In this document: positions 45,862 through 57,716 of the stretch, piece after piece
Numbering within the stretch: the stretch's first letter is position 1
Layout: each line of letters begins with the position of its first letter
NCBI GenBank assembly: GCA_037954665.1
Contig: JBBMOL010000116.1
Span: forward strand, 2,074,807-2,138,806
DNA: 64,000 bases
Origin: Laguncularia racemosa
Lineage: Eukaryota > Streptophyta > Magnoliopsida > Myrtales > Combretaceae
Reading direction: 5' to 3'
The notes under the pieces: model-generated
The model's database searches: none
What the model saw: only the letters and a program-made list of their open reading frames with translations
Told to the model about the DNA's origin: nothing
Program-made: the position numbers and the translations under genes

Positions 45862-46581
45862 TGATGTGCTACAATTGGATTCTAATACCAATCAAATAAA
45901 AGAGAAACAATTCAATTCCAACTCCCGCAATTGGTGTGAAACCTAGCAATATAAGAACCTTAATTTGGCATGAAAAAGAACAAATAAAACAACTAATTGC
46001 ACACTAGTAATAATTAGAAGCAACTCAGGAAATATTGATATAACTCGTAATAATTCCTTAAGCCAAACTCGCCACAAATTTAAATGAAATTGATAAGAGT
46101 GGAGGCGTGAAGAGGATAACTCCCATGGCACAAAAATCAGATATTTTAATGTTTAAAAGTCCCTTACAAACCCTACTTTACAAGTATTTATACTTGTTCT
46201 AAATAAGGCGAATTTAATAAAAGAAAATACAAGTAAAATAACAACATATGTGGCCAGCTTTCAACAAAAGGAAATTACAAATAAAACCTTCATATGTGGC
46301 CGATTTCCTTCAATTCCATGGAGTAATGTAGGATCGGTTCTTCTTTGATATACGTAGGTCCATGAATAACCCACAAACTGAGCATTAGTGAATTTACTCA
46401 CTGTCTTGTAAAAATCGATAAATGTACCTGCTGAAATACACAATAATTATACAATGGAAAAGAAGATACTAAACAAATATTTTCAGGGTCTAATTTTTCA
46501 AAGAGGACTTTCATCGCCAAATTTTGTAATCTTTTGGCTCTTGCCCTAGTGATGGGTCCTATGGGTATATGATTCCTATCA
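45862..46581 (-). repeat. 3' LTR of B3
   Basis: On the minus strand it runs from TGATAGGAATC to GTAGCACATCA. Its start still encodes a pol tail like GPIT-R. The TATA palindrome is at 46180-46197. Confidence 0.92.
46180..46197 (-). promoter_or_regulatory. TATA palindrome of B3 with a changed but still paired base
   Basis: ACAAGTAT-TT-ATACTTGT has A and T where the other copies have G and C at the outer pair, so the inverted repeat is kept. The same variant is at 48601-48618 in the other B3 LTR. Confidence 0.65.
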
Positions 46582-47513
46582 TCTCCTCGGGCCTATGGAA
46601 GATTTGCCATCAAATCTGATAGGTCTTTATGAACATCATCGGGTAAATAGGGTGGCAGATTTGCAACATTAAATGTAGTAGAGACACCATATCCTCCTGG
46701 CAATTTATCTGTAAAAATATCATTGTAGTCATCTAGTACTTGAGATACCATCGGGGTAGTTGCTTACGCCCCTCCATCTTTAGGGTATACCTCATCTGAA
46801 ATAAATATACTGGTCTCTCATCTGCTACGGCCTCCTCTAACTCATACTATCATACCAATAAGGTCTTCTTCTTCCTAGTTTTACTTATCTACCTCTTGAA
46901 CTTTTGAAGGTTTACTCATTTGCTTTTGAACCTCTTGGACCTTTGAAGGTTTACTTATCTACCTCTAAACCTCTTTGAGCTCTGAAGGTGACATTGGGTT
47001 CAACACTATACATTTACCCTTTTTCTGGAACATATAAGTATTTCTGAAGCCATCATGCAAAACCCTCCTATCATACTATCAAGGCCTGCCAAGCAATATA
47101 AGAGATGCATATATGGGAAGGATATCACATACAATCTCATCACGGTATTTATAACTTATGCTGAAAGGTACCCTAGCCCTCTAGGTAACATACAAACTAC
47201 CTTGCTCACTCAACCAATGTAATTTATAGGGTTTTGGATGTGAGGTAGTGACTAATTTCAATTTAGATACTAATGATGTAGCCACTACATTAGTACAACT
47301 ACTGCCATCAATAATAATAGCACATAGATTACCTTGTACTCTACAAGAGATGTGGAACAAATTTTCCATGAACAAATTTTCCCTCTACTCATTCTCATTA
47401 GTAGGAAATGAAATCAAAGCTCGGTGCAGTACATTAATAGATAAATACTTATCACCTCCAACCTGACTATTGGCCTCATTGCTAATTCCCCCATTTACAC
47501 TATCATTTGACAT
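46582..47513 (-). pseudogene. Minimal coding region of B3 (gag start, protease, pol end)
   Basis: From the ATG at 47513 (minus) it reads SNDSVNGGISNEANSQVGG and passes at once to ENLFHISCRVQGNLC, IIIDGSSCTNVV and YKLHWLSEQGSLYVT, a retropepsin-like region. The capsid and zinc knuckle are missing. Near 46650 the end of pol appears (GGYGVSTTFNVANLPPYL), directly before the LTR. In-frame stops are present. Confidence 0.8.
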
Positions 47514-48251
47514 GGTTGAGGAATTTATCTTTTGACACTCTTCAACACACAACCACTACTACACACCCAACACACAACACTTACTCCACGGTATACACAC
47601 ACACACTTATGGTGCAACACCCCTCAAACCACAACACATACTTTATGGCACACACATACACTTACGGTGCAGCACCCCACTCTACGGCTTCACCCACTTC
47701 AAGACACAAAGTGCACTCCACCAAAACTCACACACATACGGTGTACTTCACAATCACGACAACAAAATGCAAATGGAAGTAATTATGGACACTTATCTAA
47801 ATAGCAAGCAAATGATTCCAACTAGTCAAAGTGCATTTAAAATGATCAATACACAATAACTCCCACACATAATGATTGATTTTGAAATTAAAAAATGTTT
47901 CCTAATTCTCCATGCAAGTTGAGCAAATTTGAAAATGAACACATCCAATTCCGAAATTTCAAGGAAAAAATAATGCACTAATCAACACTACTTCAACTTA
48001 TGGAATTCCAAATTATGGAATTTAAATCTAAAGAACTTCCCCTTCTTCTACAAACAATCAACTCATGGAAAAGGATGCAATCTGATTTCTACACATCACA
48101 TGACTTCAATTAGAAATCACGCAAGCGATTTAAGGAACAAATTTAACACAAGACTTCAAGTTTCACTTCACACAATTCAATTTCGGAATAAAGGATCAAG
48201 AACCCTAAATCCCAATTGGTGAATCACGAAAATTTCGCTTCTCTAAACCTT
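47514..48251 (-). other. Leader of B3
   Basis: AT-rich with cacac and caacac tracts at 47530-47720. It is homologous in style to the other B leaders. No gene. Confidence 0.7.
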
Positions 48252-48268
48252 GCTCTGATACCAAATTA

Positions 48269-49792
48269 TGATGTGCTACAATTGGATTTGAATACCAATC
48301 AAATACAAGAGGAACAATTCAATTCCAACTCCTATAATTGGCGTGAAACCTAGCAATATAAGAACCCTAATTTGGCGTGAAAAAGAACAAATAAAACAAT
48401 TAATTACACACTAGATATGGCATACTAGTAATAATTGGAAGCAACTTAAGAAATACTGATATAACTTACAATAATTTCTTAAGGCAAACTTGCCACAATT
48501 TCAAATGAAATTTATAAGAGTGGAAGCATGAAGAGGATGACTCCTACGACACAAAAATTAGATATTGTAATGTTCAAATGTCCCTTACAAACCCTACTTT
48601 ACAAGTATTTATACTTGTTCTAAATAAGGCAAATTTAACAAAAGAAAATACAAGTAAAATAACAACATATGTGGTCGGCTTTCAACAAAAGAAAATTACA
48701 AATAAAATCCTCATATGTGGCCGATTTCCTTTAATTCAATGGAGTAATGTTGATGTGCCTTACTAATTAAATTGCAAACACATCCAAAAGTAACGTGATC
48801 AACAAAATCCAATCAAGAATGGCGTGATCACTAAATCACCAATGATCCCTAATTTATGAGAATTCAAACACTTGATGCTAAATTGAAATGAGGAACATAG
48901 CAATTGTATAAGTAGCAATGGATGACAATAAAAATGAATTAGAATTCCACTCAAATTGAAGTGATTTAAATCTGAAATGGATGAACCTTAATTCACGTGT
49001 ACAATCTCCTTAAGCTAATCTCACCACAATTTCACAAGTGAAATTGATAAGAGAAGTTTACATGCAAGGATCCTTTCCTTACAGTAAAGAAGTGTGTAAT
49101 TTCAAAGGTTCAAAAAGCTCCCTCAAAACCTTAGTTAGCAAGTATTTATACTTGCTCCAATTAGGGTAAAAATAACACAACAAATTACAAATAAGCCACT
49201 TATGTAGCCAGTTCCAAAAGTAACAAATTACAAGTATAAATAGTCTTCAATTGGACAGTTCTTCACTTCAATTGAACCCATTGTTGGACTGGTTCTTCTT
49301 TAATTTATGTAAGTCCATGAATAATCCACAAACTGAGCTTTAGTGAATTTATTTGCTGCCTTGTGAAAACTAACTAGTGTACTTACTGGAATGCACAACA
49401 AATATGGAATAGAAAAGAAGATACTAAACAAATATCTCAGGGTCTGATTGTTCAAAGAGGACCCTCATCGCCAAATTTTGTAACCCTTTGGCTCTTGCTC
49501 TTATGATAGGTCCTATAGGAATTTAATTCCTATCAAATGTAGGACCAGTTCTTCTTTAATTTACGTAGGTTCATGAATAACTCACAAACTGAGCATTAGT
49601 GAATTTACTCACCATCCTATAATAACCGACAAATGTACTTGCTGAAATACACAATAATTATACAATGGAAAAGAAGATACTAAATAAATATCTTTGGGTT
49701 CTAATCGTTTAAAGAGGACTCTCATTGCCAAATTTTGTAATCCTTTGGCTCTTGCCGTAGTGATGGGTCCTATAGGTATATAATTCCTATTA
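48269..49792 (-). repeat. 5' LTR of B3, interrupted by solo LTR B4
   Basis: It matches the 3' LTR on both sides of 48751-49540. The outer end has decayed from TGATAGG to TAATAGG. Confidence 0.9.
48751..49535 (-). mobile_element. Solo LTR B4 inside the LTR of B3
   Basis: The TSD AATGT is at 48746-48750 and 49536-49540. On the minus strand it runs from TGATAGGAAT to AAGGCACATCA. The host LTR text (ggagtaatg, then taggaccagttcttc) is continuous when it is removed. The TATA palindrome is at 49137-49156. Confidence 0.92.
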
Positions 49793-50592
49793 ATAAGTTA
49801 TGAGTGGTCTATACTCCTTCACCTTTTGTGGTTTCTCACTTTCCTTGTCCTTTATTTCATCCCCATTTTTGACCACTTTCCCAGTAACTTTCTTATCAAA
49901 TTGTAGCTCGTTTCCACTCCTAGGGTTTATTGCCTTGACTTGTTCCTTAAGGTTTGTCTCATTATTTCTAGGTAATGTGTTAGACAACATTGTAGCAAGT
50001 TGACCAATTTGGTTCTCTAGGTTATATATGGAAGCCTCTTAACTCCTTAGAGACGTTTCCACACACTAGAATCTAGCTTAAAAAGTTTGAATGAATTGGT
50101 TAGCAGTTCTTTTAAGCCCAACTTCTATTCTTAGGGCGGGAGTTGCTAGAATCTTAGTGAAGGTAGGTTGGTTCTCTACTAATTCTAATTCTGATTTCCT
50201 TAGGAAAAGTTAGGGTGATTTCTCTACTTAGGGTTGTAGGAGTTACTACATGGGTTGTTCTAGGACTTAGAGCGATTTCTCAAGTAGTTTATTAGCTCCA
50301 TCTACTCATGTCTTACATATCCCCCTACAATAGCATCTCTAGGCATTGGTTGAGAATTTTCAATTACCTAAAACTTCTACTTTATCTACTAATGTGGTGA
50401 TCACATCTGCATCATAGACATCTATAACCTTTTACTTAACCTTAATGTTCTTCCATTTATAATTATTCACCGCCATCCCTTCTATTAGTGTTTAAGCTTC
50501 TTTAAGTGTCTTCGTATTCAACGTGCCACTTGTAGCTACATCTATCATCTACCTTGTTAAGAGATTGAGATTGTTGTAAAATGTATAGAAAC

Positions 50593-53129
50593 AAGAAAAA
50601 GAAAGAAAAATGGTTAGATTAATAAAGAGATAAGCATTCTTAATATTACAATTCTTGGAAATGGTGCTAAAAACTTGATATAAGTAAGCACACCTATTAG
50701 TTTAATAGTATAACTAATTGAATATAGATACTGTCTCTTTGAGACTATAATTACTAATACTAACTTTTACCCATTTATCTAACTAGCAAAATTTTAATGA
50801 ATTGAATTGAAATAAAAATCATTACAACTAAATAACTAAGGAATTCACTATAGGACTCAAATCAATTAGAAAAGCAAGAAAACTAAAGACATAATTCAAG
50901 AATGCAAGAATATATATCTAGACATTGCTTCACATAAAATCACCCATGTAATTAATTAGAGATCATTCAATTCCATCTTTATTTTCTTGAATGCAAGAAT
51001 TCTTCAAGTAAATTAGCAACTTTCTTAACTTCACTAACTTGTAATCTTAAGATAATCAACTAAAACTCTTCCTAGTCAAAATTCTCAAGATTGAATTAAA
51101 GATTTATGAATTTTTCTATTAGATTAACTTTAATATGGAAGAGTTATGTTATCTTATTTCTAAGATTTCATGTAACTCTCTTCAATTATGTCTAGATTTA
51201 TTATGCACAAGATCTCTCAATCAATGCATATAATATCAAATAATGAAATTGACACCTTAGAAATATCAATTCAATTCAAAGAAGATCACATAATTAACCA
51301 AGAATTGAAGATTTCATTGAATTAAAAGATAAAAGATAACGTTTCATGATAATCTTAGGTTCCACAAGTCTAGATACTAAAACTTTAAGCTCTAAACATA
51401 ATGTTCAGAGAATATTGAAATAAGGAAAACATGAATCTAAAACTCCATTATGTTAATTCGATCTATTACTCTTGAAGTTGTAAAATGTTGCCCTTTAAAG
51501 TCTTCTCAAGCCTAGGAGCCTCTTAAATCTAGGTGACACTCTAGGTGATAGGAATAGAAATCCGACAAGACTTATCATTAGGGCAAGAACTGAAGGATTT
51601 CAAATCTTGGCGACGATGACCCATTTTGAGCAAATCGACCTCGGAATTATTTATAAATTAACCTCTTTTCTATTTGTTCTTGTATTGTGTTTTCCAACAG
51701 GCACACTTATCATATTTTATAGGGCAATGGACAAACTCCCTCAGACTCAGCTTATTGGTTATCCATGGATCGACCTGAACCGGCGATGAGTTGGGCCAAT
51801 GAATCTTATAGAAGACCGGCATCTTGAAGACCAATTTCTTTTATATATTTTTCATTTTCATGGACTATTTATGTTGTAATCATTTTGGGACACTTTTATT
51901 TCTTTGTAATTTTCATTTAGGACTAGCCACCTTAAAAGTGGCAAACTTGTAATTTTGACTACTTTCTAACCCTAGGAGTAGCAAGTATAAATACTTGCTT
52001 AGAAGAGGGTTTGAGGAGGCCATTTTTTCATATTAGAATCATACACTTTCACATGTGGAATTAGGGTTCATCCTTAGTTCAAACCTCTTATCAATTTCAA
52101 CCCAAGAATTGGAATTGTGGCGAGTGCGACGAAGGGGAATTGTGAGTCATATTGATTCCATCTTTGTTGTATGTTTATTTCTTCTCTAGTGAGTCATATC
52201 TAGGGTAGATTTGAATCTTTCTTAGACTTATTGGTGATTTCAATTCATGGATAGTCATCTTGTAAGGTTGATTGTTCATTGAGATTGAATTGCTCTTTAG
52301 TGCATTGACGTGAATTGGCTTGGTTGGAAGGGTTTGAGTTCACGGTTTTTGAGCTTGTATTTTTCATCCATTTCACGTGTAATTATCTTGTTCTTATTGT
52401 TGATTAGTGAAATTGACCATTAGTGGAAATTAATTGAATCGTTTGAACCATTGGATTGTATTAAAGTTCCATTAGGGTTACGCAATTTCCTAGTCCATTG
52501 AATCGGTTTTGTATGAGACTTGAGACTTGTTTTCTTGAGTCTTTTGATTGTGCTTGAACTTAGTTTTGAGCACATCACTAGGGTTCCCTTCTTCCCTTTT
52601 ATATTTTGTGGAAATTTCCTTAAAATGACCTCAACACGACCTTGTAACATGGTCATGTTCAAGTCATGTTGAACAAATCTCCTTAAACCCATCAAACCTT
52701 ATCCATATGTTGGGGAAAAACTATCAACACGACCTTGATACTGTCATGTCTGTTAGGTCATGTTCAACCAACATGATCTTTCTCAATATTGCCATGCTAG
52801 AGTTACTTTTTGATCCTAAAGTTAAATGACCCCCAACATATTCATGTCAAATCTTCTTGTATCTCACTTATTACTTGCTCCCACAAACGTATCCTCGCCA
52901 TGGTCATGTCAAATGGTTGTGTTGACCTTTAAATGCTCATAACTCCATTAATTTAACTCCAAATTATGTGAAACTTGATACATTTCATTCCTTCTCTTGT
53001 CAAATACTCACTAAATTCGAAAATCCAAAATATTTTGTAATTAAGTACCAAATTCCACTAAACTACACATAAAATCATTAAAAACACTATAAAAACTCAA
53101 CAACAAATATATGCAATTCAACACTTGTC
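50593..53129 (-). other. LTR-like block of unknown family, hosting solo LTR B5
   Basis: AT-rich non-coding DNA. The right edge on the minus strand begins TGACAAGTGTTGAATTGC, an LTR-like start. The part 52583-52930 repeats caacacgacc-ttg and catggtcatgt phrases, as in other LTRs of this window. No TSD or PBS was found, so the left edge is uncertain. Confidence 0.35.
51546..52577 (+). mobile_element. Solo LTR B5
   Basis: The TSD CTAGG is at 51541-51545 and 52578-52582. It starts TGATAGGAATAG and ends GAGCACATCA, 1032 bp, very similar to B0 at 1992-3033. The pol-tail remnant (RNRNPTRLIIRART) and the TATA palindrome at 51980-51999 are present. Confidence 0.93.
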
Positions 53130-55284
53130 ACATCACACCCCATCTTTCAAGCACCTTGGACTTAGTATAGATTAAGTTGATGCTTAGAGAGGTAGGGCAT
53201 GATAGGGTGGTATTAGAGCAATAGGTTTATTTGGCTTATACCTAAATTACGGGTGAGATTATGTAGGGTAGTTAAGGTTAGGAAACCTTTGTGAAAATGC
53301 TTACTTATAGTAAATGGAAAGTTTAGGCTATGTAGATTAGGAATTTAAAGTATGAAGTAAGCATTGAGAAAATTAACTTAAGTTTATGGTTATAGTAAAT
53401 GGAAGAAAGAAGAGGTCAAGGATGAGGATGTAGATGTAGGAGACCATTAAGGAATGCAACTTCGCAAGAGAAACAAGAAGAAGTATCCTATCTCAACCAC
53501 TACCACCACCTCCTTAAAACCCCATAAAGTAAATGGTTGCAATGATGCAAGCATAGATGGATGCTTTGGCTGTAAGGTCAAGAGAAGATAAATTAGTTAA
53601 GGTTTAACACAATGTGAAGCCATTTGATGGATTAAGTTTGAACCCCACCATAGCTAACAAATTGATAACTCCACAAAGCAAGCTTTCCAGGTACATGATA
53701 TTATTAATAATGAGAAAGTTAGCTATGCTTCAGTGCTCTTGGAAGATGTAGCTTATGACTGGTAGGTATTATAAAGGCAATCGATGGAAACTTTTATTAC
53801 ATGGGAAGCGTTTAAGGAAGTATTCCTAGACCAACATTTTCTCAAGTGTGATAAGAGTAAAATGAGAGAATAACGGTACCATTTGAAGCAAAAGGGGAGA
53901 AGTATTCAAGAGTATGCAAGCGAGTTTAGTAGATTACTCAAATTTACCCTAGCATCATTCTAAAATAATGAAGAAATAAAAGCCAATTGATAAGATAGGG
54001 TTAGATTCCTACTTCCAAGCTTTACTAAAAATGGGAAAGTTGGTTAGGTATGTTAATGTTGTGAATGAATGTTGTATAATAGAGCATATGTGTGAAATGA
54101 AGGGTACAAAAGGTTCTTCTTTAAAGAGGAAAGAAGGTGGAAGCTTTGTATAGAAACATAACAAGGGCAAAGGTAAGAAGCTAAATCAACCTCCAACTAA
54201 AAAACAGAGGGTTTTGTTTTGGGCAAAAACCTACTAGAGTTGCAAAGGTAATCATAAAGCTAGTGAATGTCCTCAATTGCATGCCATGTGCTATCAATGT
54301 GGAGAAAGAGGACATATAGCTAAGTAATGTCAACATCCCAAGGATATGAAGTTTTTTAATTGTGGCCAATTTAGACATAATACTTTTAATTGCTGAGACA
54401 AACAAGAGGAGAGTAAGCACTATCCTAGCTTCAATACCAGCGCCAGTAGTTGCACTAGGCATTGATGACACTAATCTATGAAGAAGGAGACCACGACCAC
54501 AGGCATAAGCAAGAATATATGCAATGCAGTAGGGTATAGTAGTTAATAATGGGTATGTAATTCTATTACTTAGCAAGTTTAGAGCCATTGGTTGATTAAG
54601 TGATTGTTGGTATCATGTTGATGTTAGAATTAGATTTAGTGTAATGTAGGTAAACATTATAGGTATGATATATTTAGGTGATCATTTTGCATATTCTTTG
54701 TTCAATTATGGTGTAACTCATTCCTATGTAGCCAAGGATTAGGTAAAAACACATAATATGCCAATTAAGAAGTTGGATTATGAATTGGTGGTAACCACAC
54801 CATTAGGAAGAGGAAAAATAAAAATTTACCAATTAGAGGATAATACCATTGCAAAAGAGGATTGAAGTAAGCTGACTAAGTAAGCAATATTGGATACGTA
54901 AGGATATGATGTAATTCTTGGCATGGATTAGATTTAAGGTATCATAAGCAACTCTAATGTTAAGATAAGGTAGTAAAATTTCACATGCTTAAGAATGAAG
55001 TACTTTGCTTTAGGGGGTGTTCCATACAACAACTACTAAAGATCATAGTGGTGAGTAAGGAACAAAAATTGTTAAGAAGTGGTTGTGTAGGATAGTAGTA
55101 GATACTCAAGTAAAGGAACTTAAATCAAAAGATATACCTATGGTGTGTGAATTCATAGAAGTGTCTCCTTAGTAATTACTTAAGTTACCTCCTAATAGAG
55201 AAATTGAGTTTACTATTGAAGTGGTATAATGTACTAACCCTATATTGAAGGCATCATATCATATGTGTTATGCTCCAAATAGGG
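53130..55284 (+). mobile_element. Decayed chromovirus-like Ty3 fragment (element G)
   Basis: The junction ggtagggcatgata/ggg followed by TGGTATTAGAGC (53208-53219) looks like a decayed family-E LTR end plus Met-tRNA PBS. The gag and protease follow to about 55240. RT, integrase and a 3' LTR are missing. It breaks into E-LTR-like DNA near 55285. Confidence 0.65.
53400..55260 (+). pseudogene. gag-protease of element G
   Basis: Weak capsid matches (KPFDGLSLNPTIANK near 53620) lead to two zinc-knuckle-like motifs, CYQCGERGHIAK at about 54288 and a second CGQFRHNTFNC. A protease-like region follows (YGVTHSYVA; LDYELVVTTPLGRG; DVILGMD near 54920). The first residues of RT (LPPNREIEFTIEVV, about 55190) end it. 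Dense stop codons, many of them TAG or TAA. Confidence 0.72.
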
Positions 55285-55871
55285 CCTAGTAGCGGTATCC
55301 TTATAAGCTGTCAATCAATGTGTTCACCCATTATGTGATAACCATCTCGTAGTTAAAGTGCATGAGATTCTAGCTAACAATACTTGTAGACTTGATCACT
55401 TCCAAATATAAAACCTATGGATAACTTGTTGGCCTATTATAATTATATATATACATACTTAAATCCAAAATATCTCACTTTTCTAGGATCGTAGAGTTGG
55501 TATACCTTACTAAGTAATAAGGTTTGGAAACTTCTTTAGAAATTCTTTGTAACATTGAATTAACCAAATGGGTAGAGGTTCTAATCCTATGTTTACACAT
55601 AAGCCTTACACTTTACAAATTATCTTTGACTTCAAACAACATTCACTACAGTAAGTTTATCTAAAAGGACTTTTTCAAAGGAAATAAAGGATTTGTTGCC
55701 TGGAATCTTAGCTCACCTAACTTTTGAGTAAGTTGCAAAAAGAACTGTGGGGGAGTGAGCAACTATAACTTAGCTAGTGAGGGACTCTCAAAACATTTGA
55801 CAAGCAAAAATCAAATAGTTACCACTGTAATTAAGTGCTATGCAAAGGTTAAACATATGCAATGCAACAAC
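55285..55871 (-). other. Fragment resembling the family E LTR
   Basis: Phrases such as gtgttcacccattatgtgataaccatctcgtag and ctaggatcgtagagttggtat parallel 11795-11960 of the long LTR, in the same orientation. It continues to the Mutator-like element and possibly beyond it. Confidence 0.5.
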
Positions 55872-55881
55872 ATTTGTGATC

Positions 55882-57664
55882 GAGATAAAGGCATAAAAGG
55901 TGCATGTACTTTCAACTCTTGGCAATTTAGTGTCTAAATTTATATTGTTTGCAATTTAGTGCTTATTTCATAAATTTGGTTTCAATTTAGTGTCTATGTT
56001 AGCCGAGAAGGTAATGGCCACTACATATTTTTGCATTTTGTTGTCTATACTTTAATTTTGATTGCATTTTGGTGTTTATAATTTAGTTTTAATGAACTTT
56101 AGTGTTTAATCTCATATTAATTTGTGAAATATTATTTTTCCATTTTTCTTATTAATAAATTATTTCTAAAATTAAGAATGCTTTTTTTTTTTTTTGTGAC
56201 TATAACTTCTAATGTACATAACTTTTCAATGCAATATCAAACTTTATAACTTGGGAAGCTCATAAGATGTATTTATATGTAAAAATAAGATCTAGTACAT
56301 GTCTTTTAACTGCTGAAACCAACTAAAATTTAAAATGATCGTAACTTGTAAATTAGTTGTCTTTAGGTTTAGAAATGCAAACTTTTTAACTCCTTAAATA
56401 ATAGACTTCCATATATTATAACCTTTTATTATGTCTCCTATAGTATTGAGATATTGATTTTTAAAACTTCATAATTCGATAATTTGCAAACTTGAGATTG
56501 TATAACTATAAGCTTATAGCTATTGAAAAGTTTATGTGATAAGTTTTTTAAAAATTGTCAATTTCACTTTAAATTATACAATTCAAAGTCACTCTTTTTT
56601 CTTAGGTAGATCCATACAACACTTTTATTTTTGTATTTTTAAAAATCAATATGATTTTAAGATTATAATCAATAAAGATTTGATGAATTTACATTCATTA
56701 TAATTTTATAATTTGTGATGGGTGAAAAATTGTGCAATTTAGAATACATTTGCGATCTATATGAACTATTAAGAGAAATAAAAAGAGATGCAAAAAAAAA
56801 AAACATAATTATGAAAATAAAAGATCAATAGAGGAAAATATTAGTAGAATTATAAAATTTGCCCCTACCCATTGTCTCATTTTCCCACAATAATAGTTTA
56901 TTATTTCTAAAATATAGAAAATACAAAAGATTTAGAGTAGTATACCTAAAGAACGTTTTAATAGTGTAATTTTGAGTAGTGACAGTTTTTAGGTAATTCA
57001 TTACCGATCTTTCCGACGTTATATGGTTGTAATCATGTGACATTCAATTTACAAGTTATGGGATTGTAAAGTTACAAAAAATCAATATCTAGATACTACT
57101 AAAAATATAACGAAATATTATAATACATAGAGGTGTATTATTCAAAAAGTCTAAAAACTCATGTTACAAGACTAAATGTCATATGATTTATAAGTTATAA
57201 CCATTTCAAAATTATACCTAGTCAATGTAGTACTAGGACACATTGTAAATCATAATTTCAAATAAACATAGATGTTAAGAGATTTTCAATGATATAAGGT
57301 TTGCTAAAATTAGACATCACATATAAAAGTTATATATGATTGAAATTACTACACATAAATAATTTTCTTTTAATTTTTTAGATTAATATGTCAATTAAGA
57401 AAATGAAAAATTAATATTTGATAAATTAATTAATGAATAGACATTAAAAGGCATCAAAACTAAAGTATAGACATTGAAATGCAATTAATAATAAAGTATA
57501 GACACCAAAATGTAAAAATTTGTAACGGCCATTAACTTTTCCATCAATGGAGATACTAAATTGAAACCAAACTTAAAAAATAAGCACTAAATCACAAAAA
57601 TTAAAAGTTTAAACAATAGATTGTCAAAAGGTGAAAGCGTAGACACCTTTTGTACCTTTATCCC
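55882..57664. mobile_element. Non-autonomous Mutator-like element with long terminal inverted repeats
   Basis: The 10-bp duplication ATTTGTGATC is at 55872-55881 and 57665-57674. The ends are inverted repeats of roughly 280-300 bases: the left starts GAGATAAAGGCATAAAAGG and the right, reversed, starts GGGATAAAGGTACAAAAGG. Both then share caatttagtgtct and ttggtttcaatttag phrases. The 1783-bp element has no convincing open frame, so it would need a transposase in trans. Confidence 0.85.
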
Positions 57665-57716
57665 ATTTGTGATCTACTAAAAATCATGAAGGAATCAAAT
57701 TTTTGCCCTTTAAGAG

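Larger units (their letters stand above)
45862..49792 (-). mobile_element. B-family retrotransposon B3, gag- and pol-deleted
   Basis: The TSD ATAAG is at 45857-45861 and 49793-49797. LTRs are 45862-46581 (720 bp) and 48269-49792 (about 734 bp once solo LTR B4 is removed). The PBS on the minus strand is TGGTATCAGAGC (48252-48263). Inside are only the first residues of gag, a protease-like domain and the end of pol. Confidence 0.93.
44834..50592 (-). pseudogene. Athila-like Ty3 remnant (gag C-terminus, protease, start of RT), split by B3
   Basis: On the minus strand, 50592-49793 reads the end of an Athila gag (FYNNLNLLTR, TLIEGMAVNNYKWKN, LENQIGQLATML, EQVKAINPRSG). After B3 it resumes at 45861. 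The protease region LFKKLGIGEPKKIRMSLQLA and YHRGIIEDMLVNVGKFIF lies at 45332-45530. The N-terminus of RT (PSIEEPPILELKYLPNCLEY) is at about 44850-45010. Many stops. Both outer edges (44834 and about 50592) are truncations without LTRs. Confidence 0.82.

Noticed and set aside
51546..52577. This LTR as the missing 3' LTR of B1
   Set aside because: It has its own perfect CTAGG duplication on both sides, so it is an independent solo LTR; B1 would need GATAA on its right.
56825..57043. Small open frame inside the Mutator-like element
   Set aside because: No resemblance to a transposase and AT-rich composition; likely chance.
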